From: Tepidanaerobacter acetatoxydans Re1 | Lineage (GTDB): Bacteria; Bacillota; Thermosediminibacteria; Thermosediminibacterales; Tepidanaerobacteraceae | Reading direction: 5' to 3' | DNA: 64,000 nucleotides | Assembly: GCF_000328765.2 (NCBI RefSeq) | Contig: NC_019954.2 | Span: 1 to 64,000, forward strand | Shown: positions 44,786-52,800 of the stretch, one piece after another | Numbering within the stretch: the first letter of the stretch is position 1 | Layout of the letters: the number at the start of each line of letters is the position of its first letter | The notes under the pieces: model-generated | Told to the model about the DNA's origin: nothing | What the model saw: only the letters and a program-made list of their open reading frames with translations | The model's database searches: none | Made by a program: the position numbers and the translations under genes

Positions 44786-45114
44786 AAGGAAGGCAAGACT
44801 GATTTTAATGTAGAAAGTTGTTTTGGCAAATGTGACGAACCTTTATATAAAGCAATACTTGTTGTTTTAAGTTCAATCTTCAGTGCACAAGAGCGTTAGG
44901 GCATTTGCTGTCATTTACCTTCTTGCAGGGTTAAGAAGGATTTTGCGCCAAAGTCAAGACCAAAAAGTCTTTCGCTCCGGGTAAAGCATAGTTGGTATAG
45001 CTTTCAGATTTACAGTTAGTAAAAATGATATATAAGGTTTAATTTTAAAGGATCAGAGTATATGCACCTTAGAAAACTTCCAATTAAAAGAAATTTAAAA
45101 GAAGGTGTAAATTT
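44786..45114 (+). other. Intergenic region before the glycyl radical enzyme, with possible promoter
   Basis: No gene is visible. A small hairpin CCTTCTT/AAGAAGG (44918-44939) followed by ATTTTG may end part of the opp transcript. TTTACA (45009-45014) and TATAAG (45031-45036), 16 bases apart, are a plausible promoter about 80 bases before the next gene. No sigma-54 site is present. Confidence 0.45.
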
Positions 45115-47556
45115 ATGAGCGACGGTTCATTAGAAAGTCCGGCATTGGAAAAGGAAATTCAAAAAAGAAGATCTGCGGTAAAACCAATAAACAAGAGGAT
45201 AGCAAAGCTTCGAGAGGAAAGCGTAAACAGCAAGGTAAAAATATCCCCTGAACGAGTAAAAATCATAACCGATTTTTATAAAAGCGGTGCTGCAAAAGGC
45301 AAATCGATTCCGCATCAAAGGGCGATGGCTTTTAAATACTTGATGGAGCGGGCAAGCTTACCGATAGAAGAAGGGCAGCTCATTGTAGGCATAAGAGGGA
45401 CGGGTCCTCAGGAAGTGCCCACATATCCTGAGATATGCACCCACAGCATAGAAGATCTTAAAATACTTAGCAGCCGGGAAAACATGCCTTATTTGGTGGA
45501 TGATGAGACTTTCAAGCTGTACGAAGAAGAAATAATACCAGAATGGCAAGGCAATACAATGCGAGACTTAATATTCGGCAGTGTTTCAGATGAATGGATA
45601 AAAGCCTATGAAGCCGGGATATGGACGGAATTTATGGAGCAGAGAGCTCCGGGACACACCGCCGGCGGCGAGAGGATATTTAAGACAGGCCTCCTTGATA
45701 TAAGGGAAGAGATAAAGAAGAAGATTGAAGAAGCAAAACCCAGCGATCCATCTTACTATGACAAGATAGAAGAGCTGAAGGCCATGGACATAGCTGCTGA
45801 GGCAATGCTTATTTATGCGCGGCGTTATCAAGAAAAGCTGGAAAACATGGCAAATGAGGAACAAAATCCCGAAAGAAAAAAAGAGCTCATGGAAATGGCA
45901 AGAATCTGCAGCCGGGTTCCTGCCCATGCCCCTGAGACGTTTTGGGAGGCACTGCAGCATTACTGGTTTATTCATGTAGGCATAGTATATGAAACAAATC
46001 CGTGGGATTCTTACAATCCGGGCAGATTTGATCAGCACCTTTTCCCCTTCTATAAAAAAGATGTTGAAGAAGGAAGACTTACAAGAGAAAGAGCCAAAGA
46101 GCTTTTAGAGGCATTTTGGATAAAAGTCAATAATCAACCTGCAGTGCCGAAGGTAGGAGTTACTGCGGAGGAAAGCTTCACATACAATGATTTTACAAAA
46201 ATAAATATCGGCGGCTTAAAAGAAGATGGGTCTGACGGTGTAAATGATGTGTCATATCTGGTTTTAGAGGTCCTTAATGAAGTTAGAACACTGCAGCCTA
46301 ATACCGCTGTTCTTGTAAGCGACAAAAACCCCAGGCATTTTCTCCTGAAGGCCCTTGAAGTTGTAGGACCCGGCTTTGGCGAGCCGCCGTTTTTCAATTT
46401 CGACGGTGCCATTGTGAAGATGCTAAGACAAGGCAAGAAACTAGAAGATGCCAGAACCGCAGGAGTCAGCGGATGCGTAGAAACAGGATCTTTTGGAAAA
46501 GAGTCCTATATCCTGACAGGCTATTTTAATCTTCCTAAGATTTTAGAAATAACATTAAATAATGGAATAGATCCAAAGACCGGCCGAATGCTGGGAATCC
46601 AGACCGGCGATCCTTCATCGTTTAAAAGCTACGAAGAACTTTGGAATGCGTTTTTGGAGCAGGTAAAGCATTTTATGGAAATAAAAATGGCAGGCAATGA
46701 TATTATAGAGGCGCTTTTTGCAAAGTATATGCCGGTGCCGTTTCTCTCCCTTTGGACAGAGGACTGCGTAAAGCGCGGAAAAGATTACAACGCAGGGGGT
46801 ACCCGCTACAATACTCAGTACCTTCAGATAGTAGGTCTTGGAACTCTTGCTTACAGTCTGACATCCCTTAAGTTCCATGTATTTGATAAAAAGACCATCT
46901 CTATGAGCGACATGCTTGATGCTTTAAAGCAGGACTTTGAGGGAAAATACGAGATAATGAGACAAATCATCTTAAATAAGACGCCGGTATACGGAGAAGA
47001 TGAGGATTACAGCGACACGATAGCAAAAGAGATAGTGGATACTGTAGTTGATATAGTAGAGTCCTATCCCCCTTCTCCTGTTAGAAAAGCCTCAAAGAGA
47101 GTTTATTTTCTGCCAACAACTGCCCATGTCTACTTCGGAAAAGTTACAGGTGCCACACCTGACGGCAGAAAAGCGGGTTTTCCTGTTTCGGAAGGGATTT
47201 CACCGGTCCAGGGCACAGATAAAAAAGGCGTTGCGGCAGTTTTTAGGTCTATTACAAAGTGCGACTGGGATAAAACAGGGGGAGCACTGCTTAATCAAAA
47301 GCTTACACCGGATATTCTGGAAGGCCGTGAAAACTTAAAGAAGATTGCAAGCCTCATAAAAACATTTTTCAATATGGGAGGACACCATGTTCAGTTTAAT
47401 GTGGTAAGTTCAGAGCTTTTGCGAACAGCCCAAGAGCACCCGAAAGACTTTCAGGATCTGATGGTAAGAGTTGCAGGCTACAGCGACTATTTTGTAAATC
47501 TGCCTAAGGGACTGCAGGAGGAAATAATTGCAAGGACAGAACACAAAAATCTTTGA
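45115..47556 (+). CDS. hypD: Trans-4-hydroxy-L-proline dehydratase-type glycyl radical enzyme
   Basis: An 813-residue glycyl radical enzyme. The thiyl-radical loop is GVSGCVETG (Cys454, Glu456) and the glycyl radical is Gly788 in RVAGYSDYF. The GCVE motif marks the dehydratase-type families rather than pyruvate formate-lyase (two adjacent cysteines). Other pocket residues as I remember them for the C. difficile enzyme (D278, S334, F340, C434, E436, Y450, T645, G765) fall on identical residues at a near-constant offset: D298, S354, F360, C454, E456, Y470, T668, G788. Its predicted reaction is hydroxyproline to P5C plus water. Activase and P5C dehydrogenase genes follow. The offset match is by eye, not a computed alignment. 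Confidence 0.88.
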   Translation: MSDGSLESPALEKEIQKRRSAVKPINKRIAKLREESVNSKVKISPERVKIITDFYKSGAAKGKSIPHQRAMAFKYLMERASLPIEEGQLIVGIRGTGPQEVPTYPEICTHSIEDLKILSSRENMPYLVDDETFKLYEEEIIPEWQGNTMRDLIFGSVSDEWIKAYEAGIWTEFMEQRAPGHTAGGERIFKTGLLDIREEIKKKIEEAKPSDPSYYDKIEELKAMDIAAEAMLIYARRYQEKLENMANEEQNPERKKELMEMARICSRVPAHAPETFWEALQHYWFIHVGIVYETNPWDSYNPGRFDQHLFPFYKKDVEEGRLTRERAKELLEAFWIKVNNQPAVPKVGVTAEESFTYNDFTKINIGGLKEDGSDGVNDVSYLVLEVLNEVRTLQPNTAVLVSDKNPRHFLLKALEVVGPGFGEPPFFNFDGAIVKMLRQGKKLEDARTAGVSGCVETGSFGKESYILTGYFNLPKILEITLNNGIDPKTGRMLGIQTGDPSSFKSYEELWNAFLEQVKHFMEIKMAGNDIIEALFAKYMPVPFLSLWTEDCVKRGKDYNAGGTRYNTQYLQIVGLGTLAYSLTSLKFHVFDKKTISMSDMLDALKQDFEGKYEIMRQIILNKTPVYGEDEDYSDTIAKEIVDTVVDIVESYPPSPVRKASKRVYFLPTTAHVYFGKVTGATPDGRKAGFPVSEGISPVQGTDKKGVAAVFRSITKCDWDKTGGALLNQKLTPDILEGRENLKKIASLIKTFFNMGGHHVQFNVVSSELLRTAQEHPKDFQDLMVRVAGYSDYFVNLPKGLQEEIIARTEHKNL

Positions 47557-47597
47557 TAAATAAAAGACAGCAAGGTTAAAACGGCGGAGGGAATTTT

Positions 47598-48503
47598 ATG
47601 GCAAATAGCGGGTTTGTTTTTGACATAAAAAGATTCGAGGTTCACGACGGACCAGGTATAAGGACAACGGTGTTTTTTAAAGGATGCCCGCTTAGGTGCT
47701 GGTGGTGCCACAATCCGGAAGGCATGTATTTTTCGGAGTCAGTTATGTATTTTGAATATAAATGCATAGGATGCAGGACATGCGTGAATGTATGCCCCCT
47801 TGATGCGATTTCCTTTGATTTCGGCAAGCACCATATTGACCGCTTAAAGTGCAGCAGCTGCGGCATATGCTGTGAAAGCTGTCCCTCAGGCGCATTGACT
47901 TGTATCGGCAGAGCGGTTACTGTAGATGAGCTGATGACGGAAATACAAAAAGATGTAATTCTTTATGACAACTCAGAAGGCGGGGTTACTTTTTCGGGAG
48001 GAGAGCCCCTTGTGCAGTATGAGTTTTTGACAGATATATTAAAAGAATGCAGGAAACTGGATATTCATACTGCGCTAGATACCTCAGGATATGCACTGGA
48101 AGATGTTTTTGAGCACGTTGCAGAAAACGTGGATATTTTTCTTTATGATTTAAAATTGGCAGACAATCCTAGCCATATTATTTATACCGGAGTTTCCAAT
48201 GAGCCGATTAAGAAAAATCTTAAGATGCTGGCGGATTCAGGAAGAGGCGGCGATGTAATCCTGCGTTTTCCGGTGATTCCCGGCATAACCGATACACAAG
48301 AAAATGTAGAAGGTCTTGCGGAATTTATTTCGACTTTAGATGGCATAAAGGAAATCGATCTTCTGCCTTTTCATGACATAACCGAAAAATATACAAGGCT
48401 TGGGATGAAATACAACATGTCTGTCCAAACTGCACCTTCTAAAGAAAAGTTAAAGTATATAAAGAAAAGATTCGAACAGTTAGGACTTTATGTTAAGCTC
48501 TAA
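47598..48503 (+). CDS. Radical-SAM glycyl radical enzyme activase
   Basis: A 301-residue activating enzyme that uses SAM to place the radical on Gly788 of the preceding enzyme. The radical-SAM cluster motif CxxxCxxC is Cys30, Cys34, Cys37 (GCPLRCWWC). Two ferredoxin-type clusters follow (CIGCRTCVNVCP and CSSCGICCESCP), as in the longer activases of dehydratase-type glycyl radical enzymes. The SAM-binding GGVTFSGGEPL motif is present. The ATG at 47598 has CGGAGGG upstream, 41 bases after the radical enzyme. Confidence 0.93.
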   Translation: MANSGFVFDIKRFEVHDGPGIRTTVFFKGCPLRCWWCHNPEGMYFSESVMYFEYKCIGCRTCVNVCPLDAISFDFGKHHIDRLKCSSCGICCESCPSGALTCIGRAVTVDELMTEIQKDVILYDNSEGGVTFSGGEPLVQYEFLTDILKECRKLDIHTALDTSGYALEDVFEHVAENVDIFLYDLKLADNPSHIIYTGVSNEPIKKNLKMLADSGRGGDVILRFPVIPGITDTQENVEGLAEFISTLDGIKEIDLLPFHDITEKYTRLGMKYNMSVQTAPSKEKLKYIKKRFEQLGLYVKL

Positions 48504-48546
48504 CGTAAAATTTATACAATAAATTCAAAGGAAAGAGGGTAATGTT

Positions 48547-50097
48547 TTGTTTTTACAATTTGAAAATCAAAAGTTGATTGATTTTAGCCTTCAAGAAAAC
48601 CGAAAAGCTATGCAAGAGGCGCTAAATCAAGTCAACGCACAGATGGGCAGGCATTATCCGGCTATAATAGGGGGCAAAAAGCGGGATGCATCTGAAAGGA
48701 TTGTTTCAATTAACCCCTCGAATATTGACGAAGTTATAGGAACGTGTGCAAAAGCGGACAGCAAAATGGCACAAGAGGCGATAGATGCTGCCTCCGGCGC
48801 CTTTGAGAGCTGGAAGCGTGTGCCGCCTGAGGAAAGGGCGAATTACCTTTTTAAAGCTGCAGAAGTCATGAAAGAAAGAAGATTTGAGTTTTCTGCATGG
48901 ATAGTCATGGAAGCCGGGAAAACATGGAAAGAAGCAGATGCAGATACGGCAGAAGCCATTGATTTTTTGGAGTTTTACGGAAAACAAATGCTTTATTATG
49001 CAAAAGGGATGCTGGTAAGCAAAGTTCCGGGCGAAGAAAATGAATGTTTTTACATACCAATAGGTGTAGGCGCCGTTATTTCCCCCTGGAACTTTCCCCT
49101 TGCAATTTTGACAGGCACGACAGTTTGCGGGGTTGTGGCAGGCAACACCGTAGTCGTAAAACCCGCAAGCAATACACCGGTAATTGCGGCAAAGTTTGCA
49201 GAAATTTGGCAGGAGATAGGTTTGCCTGATGGCGTTATAAATTTTTTGCCGGGGCCTGGAGATTCAGTCGGAGATTATCTGACGTCAAGTCCCGAGACAG
49301 GCTTTATAAATTTCACCGGTTCAAAGGATGTAGGACTTAGAATAAATAAATTGGCGGCAGAAATAGTGCCGGGACAAAAACGGATAAAAAGAGTTGTTGC
49401 CGAGCTCGGCGGCAAGAACGCCATTATAGTAGACAAATCTGCCAATCTGGATGCTGCGGCAGAGGGTATTGTAACATCAGCCTTCGGATATCAAGGGCAG
49501 AAGTGCTCGGCATGCTCCAGAGCGATAATTCATAAAGATGTATATAATGAAATGATAGAGCGTATTGTGGCAAAAGCCGAAAAGCTAAGAGTTGGACCTG
49601 CGAAAGATTATGAGTCAGACATGGGTCCTGTAATAGATGAAAAGGCGCTAAATAAGATTTGCCGCTATATTGAAATCGGAAAAAGCGAGGGAAAACTTAT
49701 TCTCGGAGGAAAAGCCTTAGAGGGCAGCGGGTATTTTATTGAACCTACAATATTTGAAGGCGTTAAAAGTGATGCTGTTATTGCAAAAGAAGAGATATTC
49801 GGACCTGTGCTTGCGATAATGAAAGCCGAAGATTTTGATGAGGCGTTAAATATTGCAAATGATACGGACTATGGTTTGAGCGGCTCTGTATATGCTGCCG
49901 ATAGGGAAAAATTAGACAAGGCACGCGAGGATTTTAACGTGGGCAACCTTTATTTTAACCGCAAATGCACGGGAGCCTTAGTAGGAGGTCATCCTTTCGG
50001 AGGCTTTAACATGTCAGGCACCGATTCGAAAGCAGGAGGAGCAGACTACCTGCTGCATTTCATGCAGGCAAAAGCCGTTTCGGAAAAGATAATGTAG
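48547..50097 (+). CDS. rocA: L-glutamate gamma-semialdehyde (P5C) dehydrogenase
   Basis: A 516-residue NAD-dependent aldehyde dehydrogenase of the RocA/PutC group, oxidising glutamate semialdehyde (open form of P5C) to glutamate. The N-terminal extension before YPAIIGGKKR is typical of this group. SPWNFPLAIL, the catalytic Glu286 (AELGGKNAI) and the nucleophile Cys320 (GYQGQKCSACSR, the family-specific context) are present. The start is TTG at 48547 after GAGGGTAATG. In the same gene run as the hydroxyproline dehydratase it would complete hydroxyproline to glutamate with gain of NADH. Confidence 0.92.
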   Translation: MFLQFENQKLIDFSLQENRKAMQEALNQVNAQMGRHYPAIIGGKKRDASERIVSINPSNIDEVIGTCAKADSKMAQEAIDAASGAFESWKRVPPEERANYLFKAAEVMKERRFEFSAWIVMEAGKTWKEADADTAEAIDFLEFYGKQMLYYAKGMLVSKVPGEENECFYIPIGVGAVISPWNFPLAILTGTTVCGVVAGNTVVVKPASNTPVIAAKFAEIWQEIGLPDGVINFLPGPGDSVGDYLTSSPETGFINFTGSKDVGLRINKLAAEIVPGQKRIKRVVAELGGKNAIIVDKSANLDAAAEGIVTSAFGYQGQKCSACSRAIIHKDVYNEMIERIVAKAEKLRVGPAKDYESDMGPVIDEKALNKICRYIEIGKSEGKLILGGKALEGSGYFIEPTIFEGVKSDAVIAKEEIFGPVLAIMKAEDFDEALNIANDTDYGLSGSVYAADREKLDKAREDFNVGNLYFNRKCTGALVGGHPFGGFNMSGTDSKAGGADYLLHFMQAKAVSEKIM

Positions 50098-50174
50098 AGC
50101 AGAGGGGTTTGAAAAATTAACAAAAAGCCTTTCATTTAGCATTGATTTTATAATAACAATCTGTTGTCCTGAAA

Positions 50175-50190
50175 ATTATTTGTAAATAAT
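50175..50190. promoter_or_regulatory. Perfect palindrome upstream of XRE-cupin regulator 2
   Basis: ATTATTTGTAAATAAT has 7-bp perfect arms around GT, located 54 bases before the regulator start and inside the likely promoter region (TTGTAA near 50180, TAGAAT near 50204). A candidate autoregulatory operator for the HTH_XRE protein. Confidence 0.5.
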
Positions 50191-50243
50191 ATTATGTTCA
50201 TGTTAGAATATACACTGTAATAATAGCTGGAAGGAAGGCAGAA

Positions 50244-50816
50244 ATGAAGAAAGAACCCTATGAAGAAAATACTTTTTACAGCAGGATAAAAAAATTTAGA
50301 AAAGCAAAGAAGATGACGATAAAGGAACTTGCTGAAAAGGCAAACATTACATCATCTATGTTAAGTCAAATAGAAAGAGGGCTTGCAAATCCTTCTATAA
50401 ATACGATGAAGCTTATTGCAAATGCTTTAGATGTGCCGCTTTTTAAGTTTTTTATGGAAGAAGAAGACGATATTAGAAGCCAGGTGGTTACTCCGGAAAA
50501 CAGAAGGCGTGTATATCTGCCGGACTCTAATGGCGTAATTTATGAGCTCTTAACTCCTGATTTGGCGGGAACCATTGAATTTTGCCAGCTAACCCTAGAA
50601 CCTTATATGTCTACCTCGGATACCCCTATGGGGCACGAAGGAGAAGAGGTGGCTATTGTAATATCAGGAACGGCAGAACTTATCTTGGACGATTCTAAGA
50701 TAATCATGGAGGCAGGAGATAGTATAAGAATCCCACCTCATACTAATCATAAATGGTATAATCCATCTGAGAAGCCATTAGTGCTTATTTTTGCGATAAC
50801 ACCCCCCAGCTTTTGA
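50244..50816 (+). CDS. XRE-cupin transcriptional regulator 2
   Basis: A 190-residue regulator with an HTH_XRE domain (IKKFRKAKKMTIKELAEKANITSSMLSQIERG) and a cupin (GHEGEEVAIVISGTAELILDDSKIIMEAGDSI). It is the same size and architecture as the protein at 37306 but clearly diverged. The cupin motif GHEGEE...HTNHKW may bind a metal or amino-acid ligand. It closes the hydroxyproline block on the right. The ATG at 50244 follows GGAAGGAAGG. Confidence 0.88.
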   Translation: MKKEPYEENTFYSRIKKFRKAKKMTIKELAEKANITSSMLSQIERGLANPSINTMKLIANALDVPLFKFFMEEEDDIRSQVVTPENRRRVYLPDSNGVIYELLTPDLAGTIEFCQLTLEPYMSTSDTPMGHEGEEVAIVISGTAELILDDSKIIMEAGDSIRIPPHTNHKWYNPSEKPLVLIFAITPPSF

Positions 50817-51056
50817 AAAGATGCAGATGGCAGTTTTTTTAAGTATGCCAATTTATTACTATAGATCCTTATTATAAAGCCTACTACTTGCCATACGACT
50901 ACAAGGTTTAGGAACTGGTCTATATAACTTAGAGTTTCTAAATACGCTAAAGCACGCTGAAACTCTCTAAAAAACCTTGGTTTATGTAATTTCGAGGAAA
51001 GAAAAGTATTTCTGTTAAAAAAGTATTATGTCATTTTGAGTGAAGCGTTCTGTCAT

Positions 51057-51126
51057 TCATTCTGAGCAAAACGAAGAATTTTAAAGCCTTTCTAAATAAT
51101 AGATTCCTCGCTATTGCTCAGAATGA
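51057..51126. repeat. Fold-back intergenic repeat (TCATTCTGAGC family)
   Basis: TCATTCTGAGCAAAACGAAG (51057 on) is mirrored by the reverse complement ending at 51126 (..TTGCTCAGAATGA). It resembles the small palindromic repeats with CATTCTGAGCGAAGCGAAGAAT cores that I recall from several bacterial genomes. It may be a non-autonomous mobile repeat or a REP-like element. Confidence 0.6.
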
Positions 51127-51392
51127 TATGCTATGGCGCAAGATAACAATCTTTATTTAGTATCTTTTTACTTTTCATTATGAGCTTTTGGGATTGCCTA
51201 AGATGGAAGTTTCTAGCATATTTCATTGTGATACTTTTCGCATAACTTAGGATGACAATTTTTGTTATTTGCAACAATGTTTCATTTTCAGAGATTCTCT
51301 CTGTATATCTTTATCTGTGGTTGTCGTACTTAAAAAATATGTAGATTATACTATATTTAATTGAAGAAATGCTTTTATTACAGGCAAGAAAT

Positions 51393-51437
51393 AAAAGAGT
51401 ATGGCTAAACATCTAACCCTTTTAACCATACTCTTTT
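51393..51437 (-). terminator. Terminator of the D-amino-acid enzyme gene
   Basis: AAAAGAGTATGG pairs with CCATACTCTTTT around a 21-base loop. T runs occur on both sides, so it may act in both directions. Confidence 0.8.
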
Positions 51438-51474
51438 TGCTTTTACAGACCCTTAGGAAGTTAGGAGCAATTTC

Positions 51475-52590
51475 CTATTTTACTCCCTTAGTAGTAGAAT
51501 TTCCTCTCATATCAACTTTAATAAGCTTTTCAACTTTTTGACCGCGGCAGCCTATAAGATAGCTGGTAAGATTTGCGGTAGAACAGCTGTGATTCGGTAT
51601 AATCTCGATCGTATCGCCGACCTTAAGATTTGTTTTACCTTCTACATGAAGCTTGCCAACCTCTTCTGAAAGACTAAAAACGGTAAGCTCCGGATGCCCT
51701 TTTACATGTCCATAGCCTTTGATTGCAGTATTTCCATGAGCACCCTGGTCAAGGCCGAGGCATTTGGCCCCTGCATCGCATATAAATAATTCTTCTAAAG
51801 GATGAGAAATAACTGTAGCATATACAAAAAGCGCACAATCTGATTCTTTTGCTGTATTTGTAGAAAGCTGGATATTATCCATAAATACATAATTGCCGGG
51901 ATGGAAAACGTTGATATTTTCATCTGAGACTGCATCATAGAAAGTAGGTGTGGAGCCACTGGTTATAAGTTTCAACTCATACCCTGCAGCTCTGAGGGAA
52001 TCTGCTGCGGTCTTTACAGCATTTTTCTCATCTTTTACATAAAGTGGGATATCTTCCTGCTTTGAAGCGGAGTAAACATGGCCCGGATGGGTTGAGATAC
52101 CTAAAAAGTTTAGAGCCTTAAAATCCTTTAATGAGTTTGCAAAATCTAATACCTTTTCAGGCAAAATACCAAAGCGATGCAATCCGCTGTCAATTATAAT
52201 CGTATAATTTACTTTAACTCCCGCAGCCTCTGCCGCATCATTTAGCATCTTTGCCCCGTCGTAATTATCGATTCTTATAATGAAATTGCATTTTTTGCTA
52301 AGCTCAATAACCCTTTGAATATTTACAGGGCTTGCAACAGGATATGCATACATGATGTTTTTGATACCTGCCTTGGCAAGTCCCTCACACTCATCTAGTG
52401 TGCCGCATAAAAACCCGGCGGCTCCTGCTTCCTGCTGCATTTTTACAATCTCTGTGCTTTTGTGGGTCTTTATCATTGGCCACAGTTCTTTGTCATGTGC
52501 ATCACACAGCGCTTGAGCCTTCTTAATATTGTTTTCTAAAATATCCAGGTCAACTAGTATAGCCGGTGTTTGAAGTTCTTTCTTTTCCAT
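51475..52590 (-). CDS. D-threonine aldolase / D-serine dehydratase-like PLP enzyme
   Basis: A 371-residue protein with an alanine-racemase-type TIM barrel at the N-terminus (TPAILVDLDILENNI, then MIKTHKS with the PLP lysine). The C-terminal metal-binding motif PNHSCSTANL supplies the His and Cys that hold zinc or manganese in the DSD1/D-threonine aldolase family. It should cleave or dehydrate a beta-hydroxy-D-amino acid; aldolase and dehydratase cannot be told apart here. The ATG at 52590 has AAGGAGG upstream. A GntP permease gene lies just upstream in the same direction. Confidence 0.85.
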   Translation of the reverse strand: MEKKELQTPAILVDLDILENNIKKAQALCDAHDKELWPMIKTHKSTEIVKMQQEAGAAGFLCGTLDECEGLAKAGIKNIMYAYPVASPVNIQRVIELSKKCNFIIRIDNYDGAKMLNDAAEAAGVKVNYTIIIDSGLHRFGILPEKVLDFANSLKDFKALNFLGISTHPGHVYSASKQEDIPLYVKDEKNAVKTAADSLRAAGYELKLITSGSTPTFYDAVSDENINVFHPGNYVFMDNIQLSTNTAKESDCALFVYATVISHPLEELFICDAGAKCLGLDQGAHGNTAIKGYGHVKGHPELTVFSLSEEVGKLHVEGKTNLKVGDTIEIIPNHSCSTANLTSYLIGCRGQKVEKLIKVDMRGNSTTKGVK

Positions 52591-52800
52591 AATTAAAAAT
52601 CCTCCTTAAATTGATAACATTTTAGTTTATAATTTAATTTTGCCATCTATTTAAATTGCTATGGCTTAATTTTAACCGCATTACAAAGCTTGCGAAAGTT
52701 CAATTAAGGATATGCCATCGAAAAAATAGGTATAAAAACCAAGATTTTAACAGGATATTTGAAATTAAAAAAGTCAAGAATCTAACCATTTAGTAAAAGG

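Larger units (their letters stand above)
50817..51474. other. Gene-free region with repeat debris
   Basis: About 650 AT-rich bases between a plus-strand and a minus-strand gene. No coding pattern is seen. It holds the fold-back repeat at 51057-51126, a partial second copy just upstream (TCATTTTGAGTGAAGCG near 51031), a distant echo near 51210-51260, and the terminator of the minus-strand enzyme. Confidence 0.6.

Noticed and set aside
44786-45114. Sigma-54 promoter or riboswitch before the radical enzyme
   Set aside because: TTGGCA occurs at about 44824 but without a TTGC box at the right spacing; no known riboswitch core is visible.
50817-51474. CRISPR-like repeats
   Set aside because: The repeated words are palindromic and irregularly spaced, without uniform spacers.
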